Of a stretch of 27,209 nucleotides of DNA, positions 10,267 to 22,229 are shown in pieces. Positions within the stretch are counted from its first letter, which is position 1, and each line of letters begins with the position of its first letter. This DNA comes from Halicephalobus mephisto. Lineage: Eukaryota; Nematoda; Chromadorea; Rhabditida; Panagrolaimidae. A program made the translations under genes and the position numbers. Location of the stretch: assembly GCA_009193035.1 (NCBI GenBank), contig SWDT01000214.1, forward strand, positions 1 to 27,209. Reading direction: 5' to 3'. The notes under the pieces were generated by a model. That model saw nothing but the letters and a program-made list of their open reading frames with translations, did not search any database and was not told where the DNA came from.

Positions 10267-11051
10267 ATTGATTCGAAATCGATTGTTCAAATAATATACG
10301 GATATCCTTTTTTTGTTCTTTGGATTCTTTATGAGAAAAACTTTGTGTTATATCTGTTGGTCTGAGTGACATATGAATAAGAAAGGTAGATTTGTAGAAA
10401 AGGCTTATTTCACAAATACCTAAGACACAATACAAAAGTACTCTGTCAAACTCGACACTTGCTGCAAACATAAAACACAATAACAATTCCCGTCAAAAGA
10501 AACTAGATGTTCTCTTATTGATGCTAAGGGAATCTGTTCGGAACCAAGCGCTTCCTATTGAGTTGCGTTCCCGCCTAAAGATGGGATGCCCGATCCAACA
10601 GATGGTACTTAAACGAGCCTTCTAAAGCACAAAATTTAAATAATAAAAGATTTGATATGTTATCGATAAAGGATCACGCGCAAAATTCTAATTATTGAAT
10701 CTTAGGTATGATATGGCCTTTTTCTAAATTATGTGTATCGATGGGAGGGGTTGTTTTTGTTATTAAATGGACATTTTAAGATGATTTATAATTGGTTTAT
10801 TACTTTTTGAGGACATAAAACATAGTTCAAACGTCTTATTTTTGAGTTTATATTAGAATCTTCAATAAATTCAACTCTCTTAATTGGATTCACTATTTAA
10901 CTATTTCTTTCTTTAGACAATTAAATTCAGTTGCAAAAATGTTTTATTATCCTATGTTCCGTTCTAAAGCAAAAACGATGCTCAGGTGAGTGTAGAATGA
11001 TGATAATACCAACCAAGAATCGATTAAAGGTTTTCAGAGGTGTGCTTCTCA
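10267..11051. other. Intergenic region between CUB genes 1 and 2
   Basis: Contains the 3' flank of CUB gene 1 and an unassigned open stretch at 10398-10625 listed separately. A polyadenylation-like AATAAAA lies near 10642. The rest is AT-rich with stops in every frame. Confidence 0.5.
10398..10625 (+). other. Unassigned open frame, possible orphan exon
   Basis: Between TAG 10395-10397 and TAA 10623-10625 there are 75 open codons on the plus strand. They lack an early ATG, so an ATG-based search would miss them. The second half reads like protein (LDVLLLMLRESVRNQAL, then IELRSRLKMGCPIQQMVLKR), and the DNA there is less AT-rich than its surroundings. I do not recognise the product. It may be an exon of a decayed gene or chance. 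Confidence 0.25.
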
Positions 11052-11109
11052 CTTGAAATCGATATATTACCGGAGATAATAGAAGGGATGATTCGCTTGT
11101 AATGTCATT
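11052..11109 (+). promoter_or_regulatory. Upstream element shared by the CUB paralogues (copy 2)
   Basis: CTTGAAATCGATATATTACC followed by GATGATTCGCTTGTAATGTCAT, about 55 bp before the ATG of the second CUB gene. The first part matches the copy before gene 1 at nearly every base; the second part is more diverged. Confidence 0.5.
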
Positions 11110-11161
11110 CTTCAACTATTGAGGTTTAAGTACTTTATATGGACATTCTTAGTCTATTACA

Positions 11162-13649
11162 ATGAAAATGCGTCTTTATATTCCATTGATTTTTCCTTTT
11201 GTATTCCTCAAAAGTATATATGCACAAAATAACTATTGTATTCGGTACTTTTATTTTTCGGAAGATGCAACTTATATTTCCACTCCAAATTTTCCTGCAA
11301 CCATTGCTGGGAAAAATTTGTCACAATGCCATTTCGAACTTAAGGAAGAATCCAAAAATTTCGTCTTTATCATCACTAACGCATATTTGAAGAATGTAAT
11401 CATCACATGGGATAAAGCAACCAGGTAAGTTCAGTTTAGTAATTTTAAAGTTTACCGCAAATAGGTTTTATGACGAAATCGACACAAACAAAGACTATTA
11501 CCAATTCATCGGAAAGTCTATCTCCTTCAAACTACTGATCAATACTTCTGAATCCGAGAATGAACTTCAGTGGCAGGCTTTTCAAGGGTTCATTTATCGT
11601 GTGAGTGATACATCAGCTCAGCAACAATATGCATTTAAATTCGGACACATTTTTAACCCGGAGTTTTCTATATTCGAAATGTCAGTTCCATTAACGTCAG
11701 AAATTGATCAAATTTGTGAGTGGACCTTTAAGATTGACAGCACAGAAGTTTATATAAAGATGCTATTAAATTTGAACATGGTGGATAATTCGAGTTTATT
11801 TCGCAATAATGTAGACGACGGGTTAAAGTATTATTTTTTACTTACTAATAATGAAAGTATTGATGTTTTAGTCGACATGGTCCATATTCCACAAATGGAA
11901 CGAGGTTGATAGAAGTTGGTGAAAGACCTGCAGAACTTTTCATTTCTTATTATAATTTTATACGAACTGTCGATTACGGGAGTTTAAAAGGGTTAGTAAC
12001 TTTAGCTCATAGAGACTATGAAATTCCATCAAAGTGCGCTTTTGAAAATCTAACTGGTGATACACACATATTTTCGTCTTTGGACTTGAATAATGGATAC
12101 ATGAATAACGCCGTGAGTATTCATAGCTTTGTAAGGACGAAGGATAAATTTCTTTTTAGCACTGTTATCAATGGATCCATCCTGGAAGTCGTAAACACTT
12201 TGCTTTTTGGTTCCAAACTTTTCATCTGGAAAAGGCTTTCGACAATGTAACTGTTCAAAATGCGGCAGAATTTGACAAAATAAAGCTGCTACCCAACCAC
12301 ACTTATATTGCTCCGTCGTACGATATTTTATTCAAATTCGACTCTGATGGAAGCATTACCCAAGCTGGATTTGAGGTGTTTATCCAAGAATACGGTAACT
12401 TCATTGTCAAAGTTCGGTTCTTTAGAGAATTTTAGATTGCTCAGTTCAGAATTTAACGGTAACTATTCCATGTTCCGGGACCATAAACATGACATGTTCA
12501 GAAAGCTTTCACAACCCTCATGTGTTTTGTTCCAATACAATGATTTATATTATGGTGAGTTTTCAAGAAAATATGCAGATATTCTACAATGCCACCGATT
12601 TAGTACAAGCTAGACGATGAATGTGCCAACGAAACCAACTTCACTGTTGTGGATTATAACATTGCTAACAACAAGTTCTTGAAAGCTCAGATTGAAAAAT
12701 CAAATGGAAAGTCATACCCGCTGTAAGTTGTTCCACAAGGTATTTTTAATCTTGTTCATCTTTAGACGATTCACAAGGACGGTAATTCCTGAAAATTTCA
12801 GCATTTACGCTAGTAGTGATGATTTCTTTAGTATTCTTGACACTACAGATGTGTGGTGTCTCTTCACATTATATTGTATATCTGAACCAAAGCTTATTGA
12901 TACCTTAATTTTGAATGAAACAACCAAACATGTTCTTTACAATCTATCGAGGATAGTGGATAACAGTTATATAGAGGTCAAGAATGAGTTTTATCAATAT
13001 ACAGTAGCTGATTACTTTTTCTTGACAGACAGTGACTATGGGGTACTTGATTTCTACGAAGGATATTTCGATTTTTACATAACACCGTAAGTTTTAATGA
13101 ACTCATTCATAAATACTTCCTAATGTTTAGAGTAGATAAAATTAGTACCGTTGATGGCAGCATCAATAGTCGACGATTTATGCCTGAAGGATATGGTTCA
13201 TCGGCGTATACAAATCTCGTTTATAACGGGAAACAAAGCAAGAATTACACTGCATTTCTGTTTGTCAGACCACATGACTGTTAGTTTTTTCCTCATTTCG
13301 ATTTAAGGAATCAATTTCAGTGGACATATCTAACTGCCTCTTCGAACACGATGTGATTGACGTCAGATCATTGGCGGAAAAGAATGGGACATTAACAATG
13401 GTCAACAATGGGACAGGGATCTGCAGAGTGAGTCTTCTAAATCCATTTAAGAAGAATATTTATTTGGATCAATTTTGGACGAATTCTGCTTCCGATCCTA
13501 TAGAAGTCCACGATGAAGAAAGAATGTTGTTTAATTTCACGAAATCTGATAAAATTGGACAGTTCTTTTTGGAAAAGTTTTTTTATCAATTCATTCTACC
13601 TCCAGGGACTAGCTTTACTGTAATTGGACATGAAAATAAACTGAATTAA
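11162..13649 (+). CDS. Secreted multi-CUB-like protein, paralogue 2 (nine exons, 712 aa)
   Basis: Middle member of the tandem CUB trio and the most diverged in protein sequence. Exons: 11162-11424, 11465-11827, 11872-12112, 12160-12394, 12436-12554, 12604-12722, 12766-13086, 13131-13279, 13321-13649. Introns are 40-49 nt, and the total is exactly 713 codons. Exons 3 to 8 have the same lengths as in both paralogues; exons 1, 2 and 9 differ by a few codons only. The signal peptide is MKMRLYIPLIFPFVFLKSIYA. CUB-like marks are ISTPNFPATIAGKNLSQC, FDNVTVQN with DSDGSITQAGF in exon 4, and a C-terminal cysteine pair in exon 9. No membrane anchor is seen. AATAAAG at 13650-13656 directly follows the stop and could be the polyadenylation signal. 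The function is inferred only from the fold-level resemblance. Confidence 0.8.
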
Positions 13650-13656
13650 ATAAAGC

Positions 13657-14629
13657 GAAGATGATGTATTGCAAGAAAATTTGAATTTTCCTCTCTTTTT
13701 TAGCGCCTAATAAGAAATGTATTTTAGTGAAATTAGTCGTTTGAAATGACTTGTGCATTATTATTATGCTTTTGAGGAATTTTCTAGATTATCTATTTGG
13801 TGAATAGTTATCTGAAATTCGGAAATAAAAAATATAGGATTTGATATATAATCAATATAGAAATACACAGGAACACTTGACGGTTTAAATTCTACTTTTG
13901 GATCTAATAGCGTTCTAAAGTTAATTTATTAGTTTAATAGTTCTTCAGTGTAATTAAATACAAATCTTGCAATGAATGCAGTTATATAATCCTTATTTTT
14001 AATAAGTAATAGGAAAAATGTCAAAAATTACTTTTGTACCGACAATTTTTAATTTCAGGACAATATCTAAGTTTAGAAAGACGTTTGGCAAAATTTAAAC
14101 ACGAATTGCGAATAATTATTTAATTAATTACAAAAGATGTCTAATATTATTTTAAATCTCTGACCTCAAGAAAAGCATTATTTTCCAGTAACAGTTACAG
14201 AAATTAGCTATGAAATAAAAACATTAAGGTTAAACTTTGGTAAAGAGAGTTAAAGTAATAAAAAATGGATTTTACAGTTATTTGATCCGATAGAAGTAAC
14301 AGATTTTCTTATGAGAACTCAATGGCAGGTATTATTTTCCTGAAGTCTTGATTAATTAAAGTTCGAAATTCTTCATCACGCCAAACATTGTAAAAGCATG
14401 TAGTTAAATATATGTTAGTTTTTCAATGAACTCAGGTCTTTTAGGTCAATTTTATCCATTAATTGCTGTGTCAGCTATCGCACAATTATATTTCGGTTCA
14501 GAAAGCGCTTGATCATTAAAAGCATTCGTTTCTTTTTGACAAAAAATAATGTTCAAAGCGAATATAAGGTTACGCTATCAATAATCAGAAATCGATTACC
14601 GATTTTAACAATGTTTATGCATGAAAATC
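13657..14629. other. Intergenic region between CUB genes 2 and 3
   Basis: About 1 kb of AT-rich sequence with no frame that splices or matches the neighbours. The only structure I can support is the shared upstream block at its right end. A frame at 14509-14697 overlaps that block and is taken as chance. Confidence 0.6.
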
Positions 14630-14677
14630 AGTGTATTATCGGACCTGCTAGAGGATATAATCCGATTACGATATCAT
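14630..14677 (+). promoter_or_regulatory. Upstream element shared by the CUB paralogues (copy 3)
   Basis: GTGTATTATCGGACC, then ATAATCCGATTACGATATCAT ending about 78 bp before the ATG of CUB gene 3. The CCGATTA-GATATCAT part matches copy 1 at all but one base, at almost the same distance from the start codon. Confidence 0.5.
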
Positions 14678-14754
14678 TATTGATACATTTAGCTTAGGAG
14701 CTTTTTGAGTATTCTGAGACTGCATTAAAAAGTAAATTCTTTATAACAACAAAA

Positions 14755-17235
14755 ATGTATGTTTATATTTTACTCGTTATTTTAGCAGTATTTGCCAAAA
14801 TAGCGTATGGAGAAATTTTTGATTGTATTCATTACATTAATGTGGACGATGGCGCAACTTATATTTCGACTCCAAATTTTCCCGAAACCATTGATGGGAA
14901 AAATCTGTCGCAGTGTTACTTTAACCTCGAAAGTGAATCTGGGAATTTGGTTTTTATAATAACTAATGGATACTTGAGGAATGTGGTTATCACGTGGGAT
15001 ACATCGACCAGGTAAATTCAGTTTGGTAATTTTAAATCTTACCTCAAGTAGGTTTTATGACGAAATCGACACGAACATTGAGTATTATCAGTTTATTGGA
15101 AAATCTATTTCCTTCAAATTGTTGAACAATGCTTCTGATCCCAACAAAGAAACAGAATGGCAAGCCTTTCAAGGATTCATCTACGATACAAATGGTTCTT
15201 CTCATTCGTACGAAATTGACTTCTTAAACAAGTCTGATCCTGAACTCTCGAAATCCGAAATACTAGTACCGTTGACTTCAGAACTCAGCACCGACTGTAA
15301 ATGGAATGTTTCATTGCAAAGCACAACTGTATATTTAAAACTGCTATTTAACCTGAATATGATAGATAATTCAAGTTTCTTCTATACTGATCCAGATATA
15401 GGGATCAGGTACTTTTTGTTGATTTAATTATGATTAGAGTATCGGTATTTTAGTCACTTCAGCCCATATTCCACAAACGGAACGGAAGTTGTGAAAATTA
15501 GTGGACTGATTTCGTTTTTTACGATTACTTACCATAAACATATGCATGATACCAATTATGGAAGTTTAAGAGGCTTGGTCAGCTTAGCTCAATTAGATAA
15601 TGAACTACCAATAGATTGCCCACTTGATAATTCAACTGAGGACATATTTATCTTTTCGTATCTTGACTTCATTAATGGGTATCCAAACAATGCCGTAAGT
15701 ACCGACAAGTTTTTAGAGCAAAAAATAAATCCTGTTTTAGTATTGTTTTCAATCGATCGAAGCCCATAGTGGAAAACAATTCACCTTTTGGGCTCAAACT
15801 TTTCATATAGAAAATGGCTATGACATTGTCAGGATTCAAAGCAATGCACAAATTGAAGGAATTGAAATCTTGCCCAGTCATACTTATATTGCTCCTCCAT
15901 ATGATCTTCTTCTCTACTTTTATTCTGATGGCAGTATCACTCAAGCTGGATTTGAAATGTTAATCCAACAATACGGTAGTTGTTAAACATAAAAGATAAA
16001 ACTTTATTGAAGAATTTCAGACTGCCTAAGTGAAAATGTCACTATACCTATTCCATGTTCTGGAACCGTAAGTGCAACATTTCTAGAGAATCTCCCGAAC
16101 ACTTATGTGTTTTGCTTCTTTAAAAATAGTTACATTCATGTAAGTTTCTTAGAATAGATATAGACAACTTATAAGTTGATTAATTTAGTTCGAAGTGAAA
16201 GATTACTGTGCCAATGAAATTGATTTTATTGCTCTGCATTATAGTATTACCCAAAACAATATATTACAAGCAGCAGTTCAACTGCCAGAAGGATCTCAGT
16301 ACTCACTGTAAGTTTCTTACACATTATTTTTATTTTCTTTCACCTTTAGGCATTACGAAAGAACAGTAATTCCTGTAAATTATTACATCTTCGTGCAAGG
16401 ATATCAATTATTTGGTATTACTGACATTACAGATATTTCTTTCTCCATGACACTATATCAGATTCCTACACCAAAACGTGTTGACAATTTAATTTTAAAC
16501 GAAACGGCTACACATATCTTCTATGATCTTTCAAAAATACCAGATAATAGTTATGTAGAAGTTCAATGTAACATGTCTTATGACTCGAAGATTGATTACT
16601 ACTTTGTGACAGATAGTGACTATGGGGTTCTTGATTTCTATGAAGGATATTTCGATCTCTACGTAGCACCGTAGGTTTTAACCAAGTTGCTATTTGTAAC
16701 TGACAATATTTAGAATAGGACAAATTAACAATATTAATGGGGAAAATAAAAGACGACGATTTATGCCCATAGGATATACCTCATTTAATGTTCAAAATAT
16801 TATCTACAACGAGAAACAAGAGAAGAATTACAGTGCATTTATGTTTGTTAGATCCCATAATTGTTAGTGGTTTTTTTATTTCACTTTAAATAATTAATTT
16901 CAGTAGACACTCAGAACTGTCTTTTCGAACACGATGTGATCGATGCCAAATTACTAGGTAAGGAGAATGGGAAACTAACAATGGTGAACAACGGAACAGG
17001 AACTTGTACAGTGACTATTTTGAACGCATTCCCTGGAAATCAAATTTACTTGGACGAGTTCTGGACCGATTCTATTTCCGATCCTGTGGAAGTCCATGAT
17101 GAGAATGGATTGCTATTTGGTTTCACGAAGTACAACGAAATCAAACAGTTCTTCTTGGAGGAAAATTTTTACCAATTCATTCTACCTCCAGAGACTAGTT
17201 TTACCGTAATTGGACATGAAAATAAGCTAAATTAA
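14755..17235 (+). CDS. Secreted multi-CUB-like protein, paralogue 3 (nine exons, 709 aa)
   Basis: Third member of the CUB trio. Exons: 14755-15011, 15052-15408, 15454-15694, 15741-15975, 16021-16139, 16189-16307, 16350-16670, 16714-16862, 16904-17235. Every exon length equals that of paralogue 1, and the total is again 710 codons. The signal peptide is MYVYILLVILAVFAKIAYG. The first domain carries ISTPNFPETIDGKNLSQC; exon 4 carries YSDGSITQAGF but has lost the YDNVTVQN form, reading YDIVRIQS. Exon 9 gives the cysteine-paired C-terminal domain ending HENKLN. Introns 2 and 5 differ from paralogue 1 by one base each and intron 8 is identical, so the two shared sequence recently. Introns 4 and 7 and exon 8 are much more diverged, which points to segmental conversion, not a simple duplication. 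Secretion is predicted; ligand unknown. Confidence 0.8.
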
Positions 17236-18541
17236 ATTGATTCGAAATAAGTAGTTTCGATAAAACTTGAATTTTTGCTCATCTCTTTAATCACTTGTAA
17301 GAGAAAGCATTTTGAAAAAGTCAACTGTTTTATATGATCTGTAGGCATGACAATGTAATTAAAAACCATATCCAGAATCTGTAGTTGATAACTATCTTTC
17401 TGAATCACTGAGATGAACTAGTTAATTAGGTATGTAAATAAATATGTGAGAGCACTCGGTGTTTGAATTTTGGTTTTGGAGAAATTCGGTGATGGAATCA
17501 ACATTCAATCAAATTTTTCATAGAAGATCGTTGGTACAATCTTTTGAGCATTGTTATTCAAATACAGTTGAGTCATCTGAGCTCTGATCAGTTTAGCCTC
17601 TTCCATGTGAACAAACCCGAAAAAGATTTCTCATTACTACTATTTTCTATTTATGGTTCGATTACTTTATTGTCTTTGACCATTGGAGAAATCTTAAAAT
17701 TAGTTGTCTTACAGAAGATTTCGATGATTTGCTCACAACCGGTAGAGGTTCCAGTAAAGAAATTCATGCAGTTGATCCTTTTCTTATTCTCCTAGTTATT
17801 CTCGGTTTTAAATCTTCAATTTTCTTCCTCAAAAGCTTTGAATAGCAGGAATTTAAAGGAAAACTGCAATAAGAAAATTCACATGAACAAAAGAATGTTA
17901 TTACTGCTGTTAAGAACAATACCTATAAAACCATATATCTTAAGTTTTTGTTGCTAGAACTTACTGCTAGTACAAAGGCAAGTACATAAATAATATTCAA
18001 TACCTCAAGTTTACTTAAAAGCATTCATTTCTCTTTTATATTCCCAAAAATATCAGCAAATGACACCTATATCTCAAAAGATAAGTCCTGAGAACAACTT
18101 TGTTTAGTTCGATAGAGCTCCTATTTGATATCAGAAAGTCAACTGAGGAGATCTTAACAAATCAAGGAGAATGATACCCACAGAACTCCATGTTGGAGTA
18201 GAATAACATGAATATAAACAAAGATAAATGATTTACAGTCATGCTATATAACTCTCTCATTTCTTTTCAGAAATACGCGTGCGCTAATCCCACTGCAAAA
18301 GTCCGAGAACTTTAATATTTAGTTGTTCTTAAAGATATTTGAATTCAAAAATACTTCTCAAATATGACAGCAGTAAAGCTTCATAAAAATTCAAACTCTA
18401 AATTTAATCATTAGGAATCTCACAATGAATAAAATCAATTATGCTTTATCTCAACTCAATCATGCTATCAGTTTATTGATTAGAAGAGCAAAGACAGACA
18501 TAAACTGTCTATTTTTTAATTATAAATTATTCTCTATTAAA
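17236..18541. other. Intergenic region between the CUB and SNTX-like clusters
   Basis: 1.3 kb, AT-rich. On the minus strand, 17767-17651 gives a 38-codon frame (starting MNFFTGTSTGCEQIIEIFCK), and a second short minus frame starts MEEAKLIRAQMTQLYLNNNA near 17614. Together they may be a relic gene, but splice sites are not convincing. The plus-strand frame over 17544-17795 is taken as their shadow. The in-frame ATG at 18425 extends the next gene but is probably 5' leader. Confidence 0.4.
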
Positions 18542-20268
18542 ATGGATCGCCTGGAAGTAAATGGTCGTGAATGTAAACTTGGCTGGGGCTACGATAAATT
18601 ACTGGATCGTTTAATTCCTCTCGATCGAATTTCTCCTGTAGATTCTTCAAAGGAATTAAAAACACATTCTGTTCAGTTACCAGAAATGCTAAATTGCAAT
18701 AATATATCTTATTTTGATTGGTGTGATTTTTTCCAAGCATCTGTTATGAAGTTTGTAGATTTTATCATAACCTTCGATGATAAAGATTATTGGTTGTTGA
18801 GATACTTCATCCTTCATAAGCATGAAAAAGGTAAAAAGCCATATAATTATCTGCCCAACTGTGGTCATTGTGTAAGCGAAATATGGTATGGAGTTGATTT
18901 CAAGTTGCTGATTCCAAGAAAAGAAATTCCTGAAGAAGAGGTAGGAATTTTTCCCACAAAAAATAATATCATTTTTAGTTGGTCTTTTTCTGTAAAACTG
19001 CTCCAATTAATGATGCTTATAAAACTGTCAAATGCAAAATTATGAAGAATTATGAAGTCATTTATGAAGATACTCTTGGAAGATTTGCTGAATTGATAAT
19101 GGAGTTGGAAGCAGGATTCGGTTCGAATAGAGATATTCCTGTTTTATTTAAATATGAAAACTTAAACAATGAATATCGAAAAACTACAGTTGAAAATGAA
19201 GAAGAATTTAAATTCTTCCTCATGCACCTCTATATGATCTTCAGAAAAATCGAAATGAAACTGGAAAAAGTGGAGCATTCAGCTATCATTTCCATAGATG
19301 ATAATGACGAAAAATCATTCGTCGAAATCTGTTTCAACCTTAAAAATGCCAAAGACGAGTACAAAGCCATAGATAAAAGCGATTTTATAAACCTATATCC
19401 AATAGCGAAGAAACTATTCCATTGCTATTTGGATTACATCAAGTACTCCGTCGAAAAAGGGAATCATATGGATGAAGGTAGCTTTATCCCAGATACATCT
19501 AACAACATGATGAACTTGCTCAAGAAACTAAATCATTGGTTTCCACTGAAGTTTAATGGGAAATTGATAAATTGTCCAGAATACTGTTTAGTATCTCCAC
19601 CTGGATATGACAACGTAATCGAACAACTTCATCAGACAATTACATTCAATGAAATTCCAGTTTTTGAAGACAATCAGAAAAATACTTGTGAGCCTTACAT
19701 GTATAGTAAAAGCGAGAAACAGTTATTCTTTGGATTCGTGAATATGCAAGGAGCTGAAAAAGAGGAAATTCCAGAAGACTCAACTTTATTTAACTCAGAA
19801 TGCCCAGAAGAGTGTACTGACTACCCGAGGAGATGGATCTGCACCAAATGTGGAGAATTTGTGAAAGCCAAACTTAATCCAAATGGACAACAGATCCTGT
19901 TCTGCATTTGTGGATCAAAGAAATATAAAGATAAACTACTCATATGCTATCATCCTAGTCATCATCAGAAACCAAAGACAACAGCTTTTCCTGAATCTGT
20001 TGCTGATTCGGAATTAGAACCATTGACGAAGCAAGAAATTTCGCTTTCAATCTGCAATCAATTTAAAAAAATGCAACTCAAAAAAGAATATCAAAATAAC
20101 CGAGCAATATCCAACTTACTTGCTCTTCTCTCTAATGAATCAAGTGAGAAAACAGATGTTATAGCTGCTTTGACTAAAGTTCAACGACTTCCGCTTACAG
20201 GAGACACTGCTCACATAATTAATCGGTATTTATCTATATTGAGAAATTTGAATTTACAAAACAAGTAA
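18542..20268 (+). CDS. SNTX/MACPF-like protein with zinc-ribbon-like C-terminus, paralogue 1 (562 aa)
   Basis: Resembles the stonustoxin/neoverrucotoxin type of MACPF-like protein, which includes fish venom subunits and many non-toxin cytosolic relatives; no toxicity is implied here. Exons are 18542-18940 and 18979-20268 (38-nt intron). I prefer the ATG at 18542, giving MDRLEVNGREC, because paralogues start at the same distance from the GREC-GWG motif. Visible features: GRECKLGWGYDKLLDRLIP at about 8-26; CGHCVSEIWYGVDFKLLIP at about 107-125, with family-like spacing; a segment 151-190 ending IPVLFKYE, like the family's linker before its helical region; a helical, lysine-rich region about 205-300; then SECPEEC (406), RRWICTKCG (about 418) and FCICG (about 441), a zinc-ribbon-like cysteine set. 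A charged tail of about 115 residues follows. No signal peptide is visible. The intron present near residue 57-59 in both paralogues is missing here. Confidence 0.65.
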
Positions 20269-22160
20269 CATGCATTGCTTTTATTTTATCTCTCAATTAA
20301 TTGCGATATTGTTCGAAAAATAGAAAGTTAACTTGAATATAAAATAAGTCGTCATTTCAACTCCTATGGATTTGGAAAGTAACACTATTGAGTCAGCATC
20401 ATCTGAGTCACCCAAAAAATATTGATTTTTTATCACTTTTTTTATGTGACGACATACAACGTCGTTGATTATGGAATAAACAGACGTAATCATTGTGTGC
20501 AGTTTTAAATCAAAGAATAAACCATATCTACCACCAGCATCAATTGTTTAGTAATTTCAAGCAGTTTGCTTTCATTTTGTAATTGTTGGAAAATTCCCTA
20601 AAAACAAATCAAAAGAATATTACGCTGTTGACATTAAAGAATTTGATAAAATTATCGCAAAATTAAAAGCTCAAAAACTAAAAAATAGCGAACGTCATAA
20701 GATCACTTTCGATTTATATTCAAAATATTATCCTTCATAACTTGATAAAAAATTTCAAAATAAACTATAAACCTGCATATTCTTAACTTTTCTAGAAAAT
20801 CCTGGGAATTCTTGTTGACATGACCTCACAAAACTATGCATTTCTAGTTTATATAAGTGGATAATTAAAAATAAACTTGTAAACTAACTCTAAAAATATA
20901 GATGTTGAAAATTCATTTAAACTTTAACACTCCTAGTTCCGATTATAATTTTGCTGGCATTTGGTAGATTTTGAATGATGAGTTCAATTATATATAATAT
21001 TCCTACGTGTTTGAACTGAGTATGCAAAATATTGATTTGGAAATTTCTCGAAAATAGGTGCAAAAATTTCAATAACGTGGTTCTTAAGAGATTTGATAAA
21101 ATCAATTATATCGATTGGAGTAGTCAATTTTATAGCTATGAACTATATATAAAACATTTATTTCCATCTACTATGGATTGAGATATAACGAATTTTACGA
21201 ATATTCTAACTTTACACCAGTACTAAACATAGTGGAAAGTAAACCTAATCAGCAGGAATGAGGTGCAGAAATGCGGATATCAATATATTCGTTTATTATT
21301 TAAATAATTGTGTAAACCCATGACTTTGATCTCAACTTACCCTGTGTTCTATTACCTAATTTGAAGAATTCTGTTGTCGATAATCTTAAAGAAGTCTGGC
21401 CTATTTTCTACTCAATTTCATCATAACTAGTTAATTTCGACAATCTTAGAAAAGTTTTGTAATTTCTTTGGTTTCAAGCGCAAAACATTTTTCAGAACAG
21501 GCGAAGTTTTAACCATTTTGTGATATGAATCATCATGTAATATAGTGGTGGGATTCTTTGACTTACTAAATAGAACAAAAAAGCCAGAGAATTAAGAAAA
21601 CACACTTATGGTTGCACTAAACAAGATGTTGATATTTAAAATATTTTCTTAATTTTTTTCTCTCCAAAATGTAAATCAAAAATCCAGTTATTTCTCATAT
21701 ACCGATGTAGTTAGTTGCTCATTAAATTAAAATGGATCAAGTTACTTATTTAGAACGATTACCTAAAAGCCTAATATAAATGATGTTGGGCACATATGTA
21801 AAATTTGTCATATCTCAGTTCATAATAGGTAGAAGTGAGTACTTCACGTACCAATCGATAGTTAAGCACTTGATTATCGTGATGGTTAATGACCGATTTG
21901 ATAAGACGGGATCATATTTGAATTATTAAAATTGTTTAGACTTAATTTTTGACTTAATAATGTATGCATCCAGATAATATTCCTGTCAATTTTTTATGTG
22001 TAATTGAATTCAAAATTCAAAAACCTGTTAAACGTCAGCGAAATTGTAATCGGAAAAGGGAGGGTTAATGGTGTCCAAACAAAAACAATTACTCATGCGG
22101 TAACGACAACAATGTCATTAGGATGACGCATGACCAGAGTTCTTATCAGAGGTCGGTCAA
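20269..22160. other. Intergenic region between SNTX-like genes 1 and 2
   Basis: 1.9 kb of AT-rich DNA. A short frame, 20366-20425 (MDLESNTIESASSESPKKY), and a 61-codon open stretch, 20555-20740 (including KSKEYYAVDIKEFDKIIAK), look slightly protein-like but do not join by clear splice sites. From 20780 to 22050 I see nothing that I can support. Confidence 0.4.
20555..20740 (+). other. Possible orphan exon or gene relic
   Basis: 61 open codons between stops, with a lysine- and acid-rich stretch (KSKEYYAVDIKEFDKIIAK, then NSERHKITFDLYSKYYPS) and ending at TAA 20738-20740. An AAGCAG at 20559-20564 could be a splice acceptor. No homologue is recognised. The downstream end of a small decayed gene is one option and chance is another. 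Confidence 0.2.
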
Positions 22161-22172
22161 TGCTTATTTAAA
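22144..22172 (+). promoter_or_regulatory. Candidate core promoter of SNTX-like gene 2
   Basis: TATTTAAATA at 22163-22172 resembles a TATA element, and TTCTTATCAG just upstream (near 22140-22149) contains a GATA-factor core in reverse. A start of transcription about 30 bp downstream would fall after the ATG at 22182 and before the ATG at 22230, which favours the latter as the true start. Confidence 0.35.
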
Positions 22173-22229
22173 TAGGCTAGCTTGATGAAAAGCATTCAGT
22201 TGTTTTACAAAATCTATTCAGTACACCGA

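Noticed and set aside
18425..18541. Upstream in-frame ATG extending SNTX-like gene 1 by 39 residues
   Set aside because: The extension has no counterpart in the paralogues, which start just before the GREC/LPC-GWG motif.
19029..19190. A PB1 or ubiquitin-like reading of the segment after the second SNTX-like motif
   Set aside because: The hydrophobic pattern is suggestive, but order and spacing fit the SNTX-type linker segment better.
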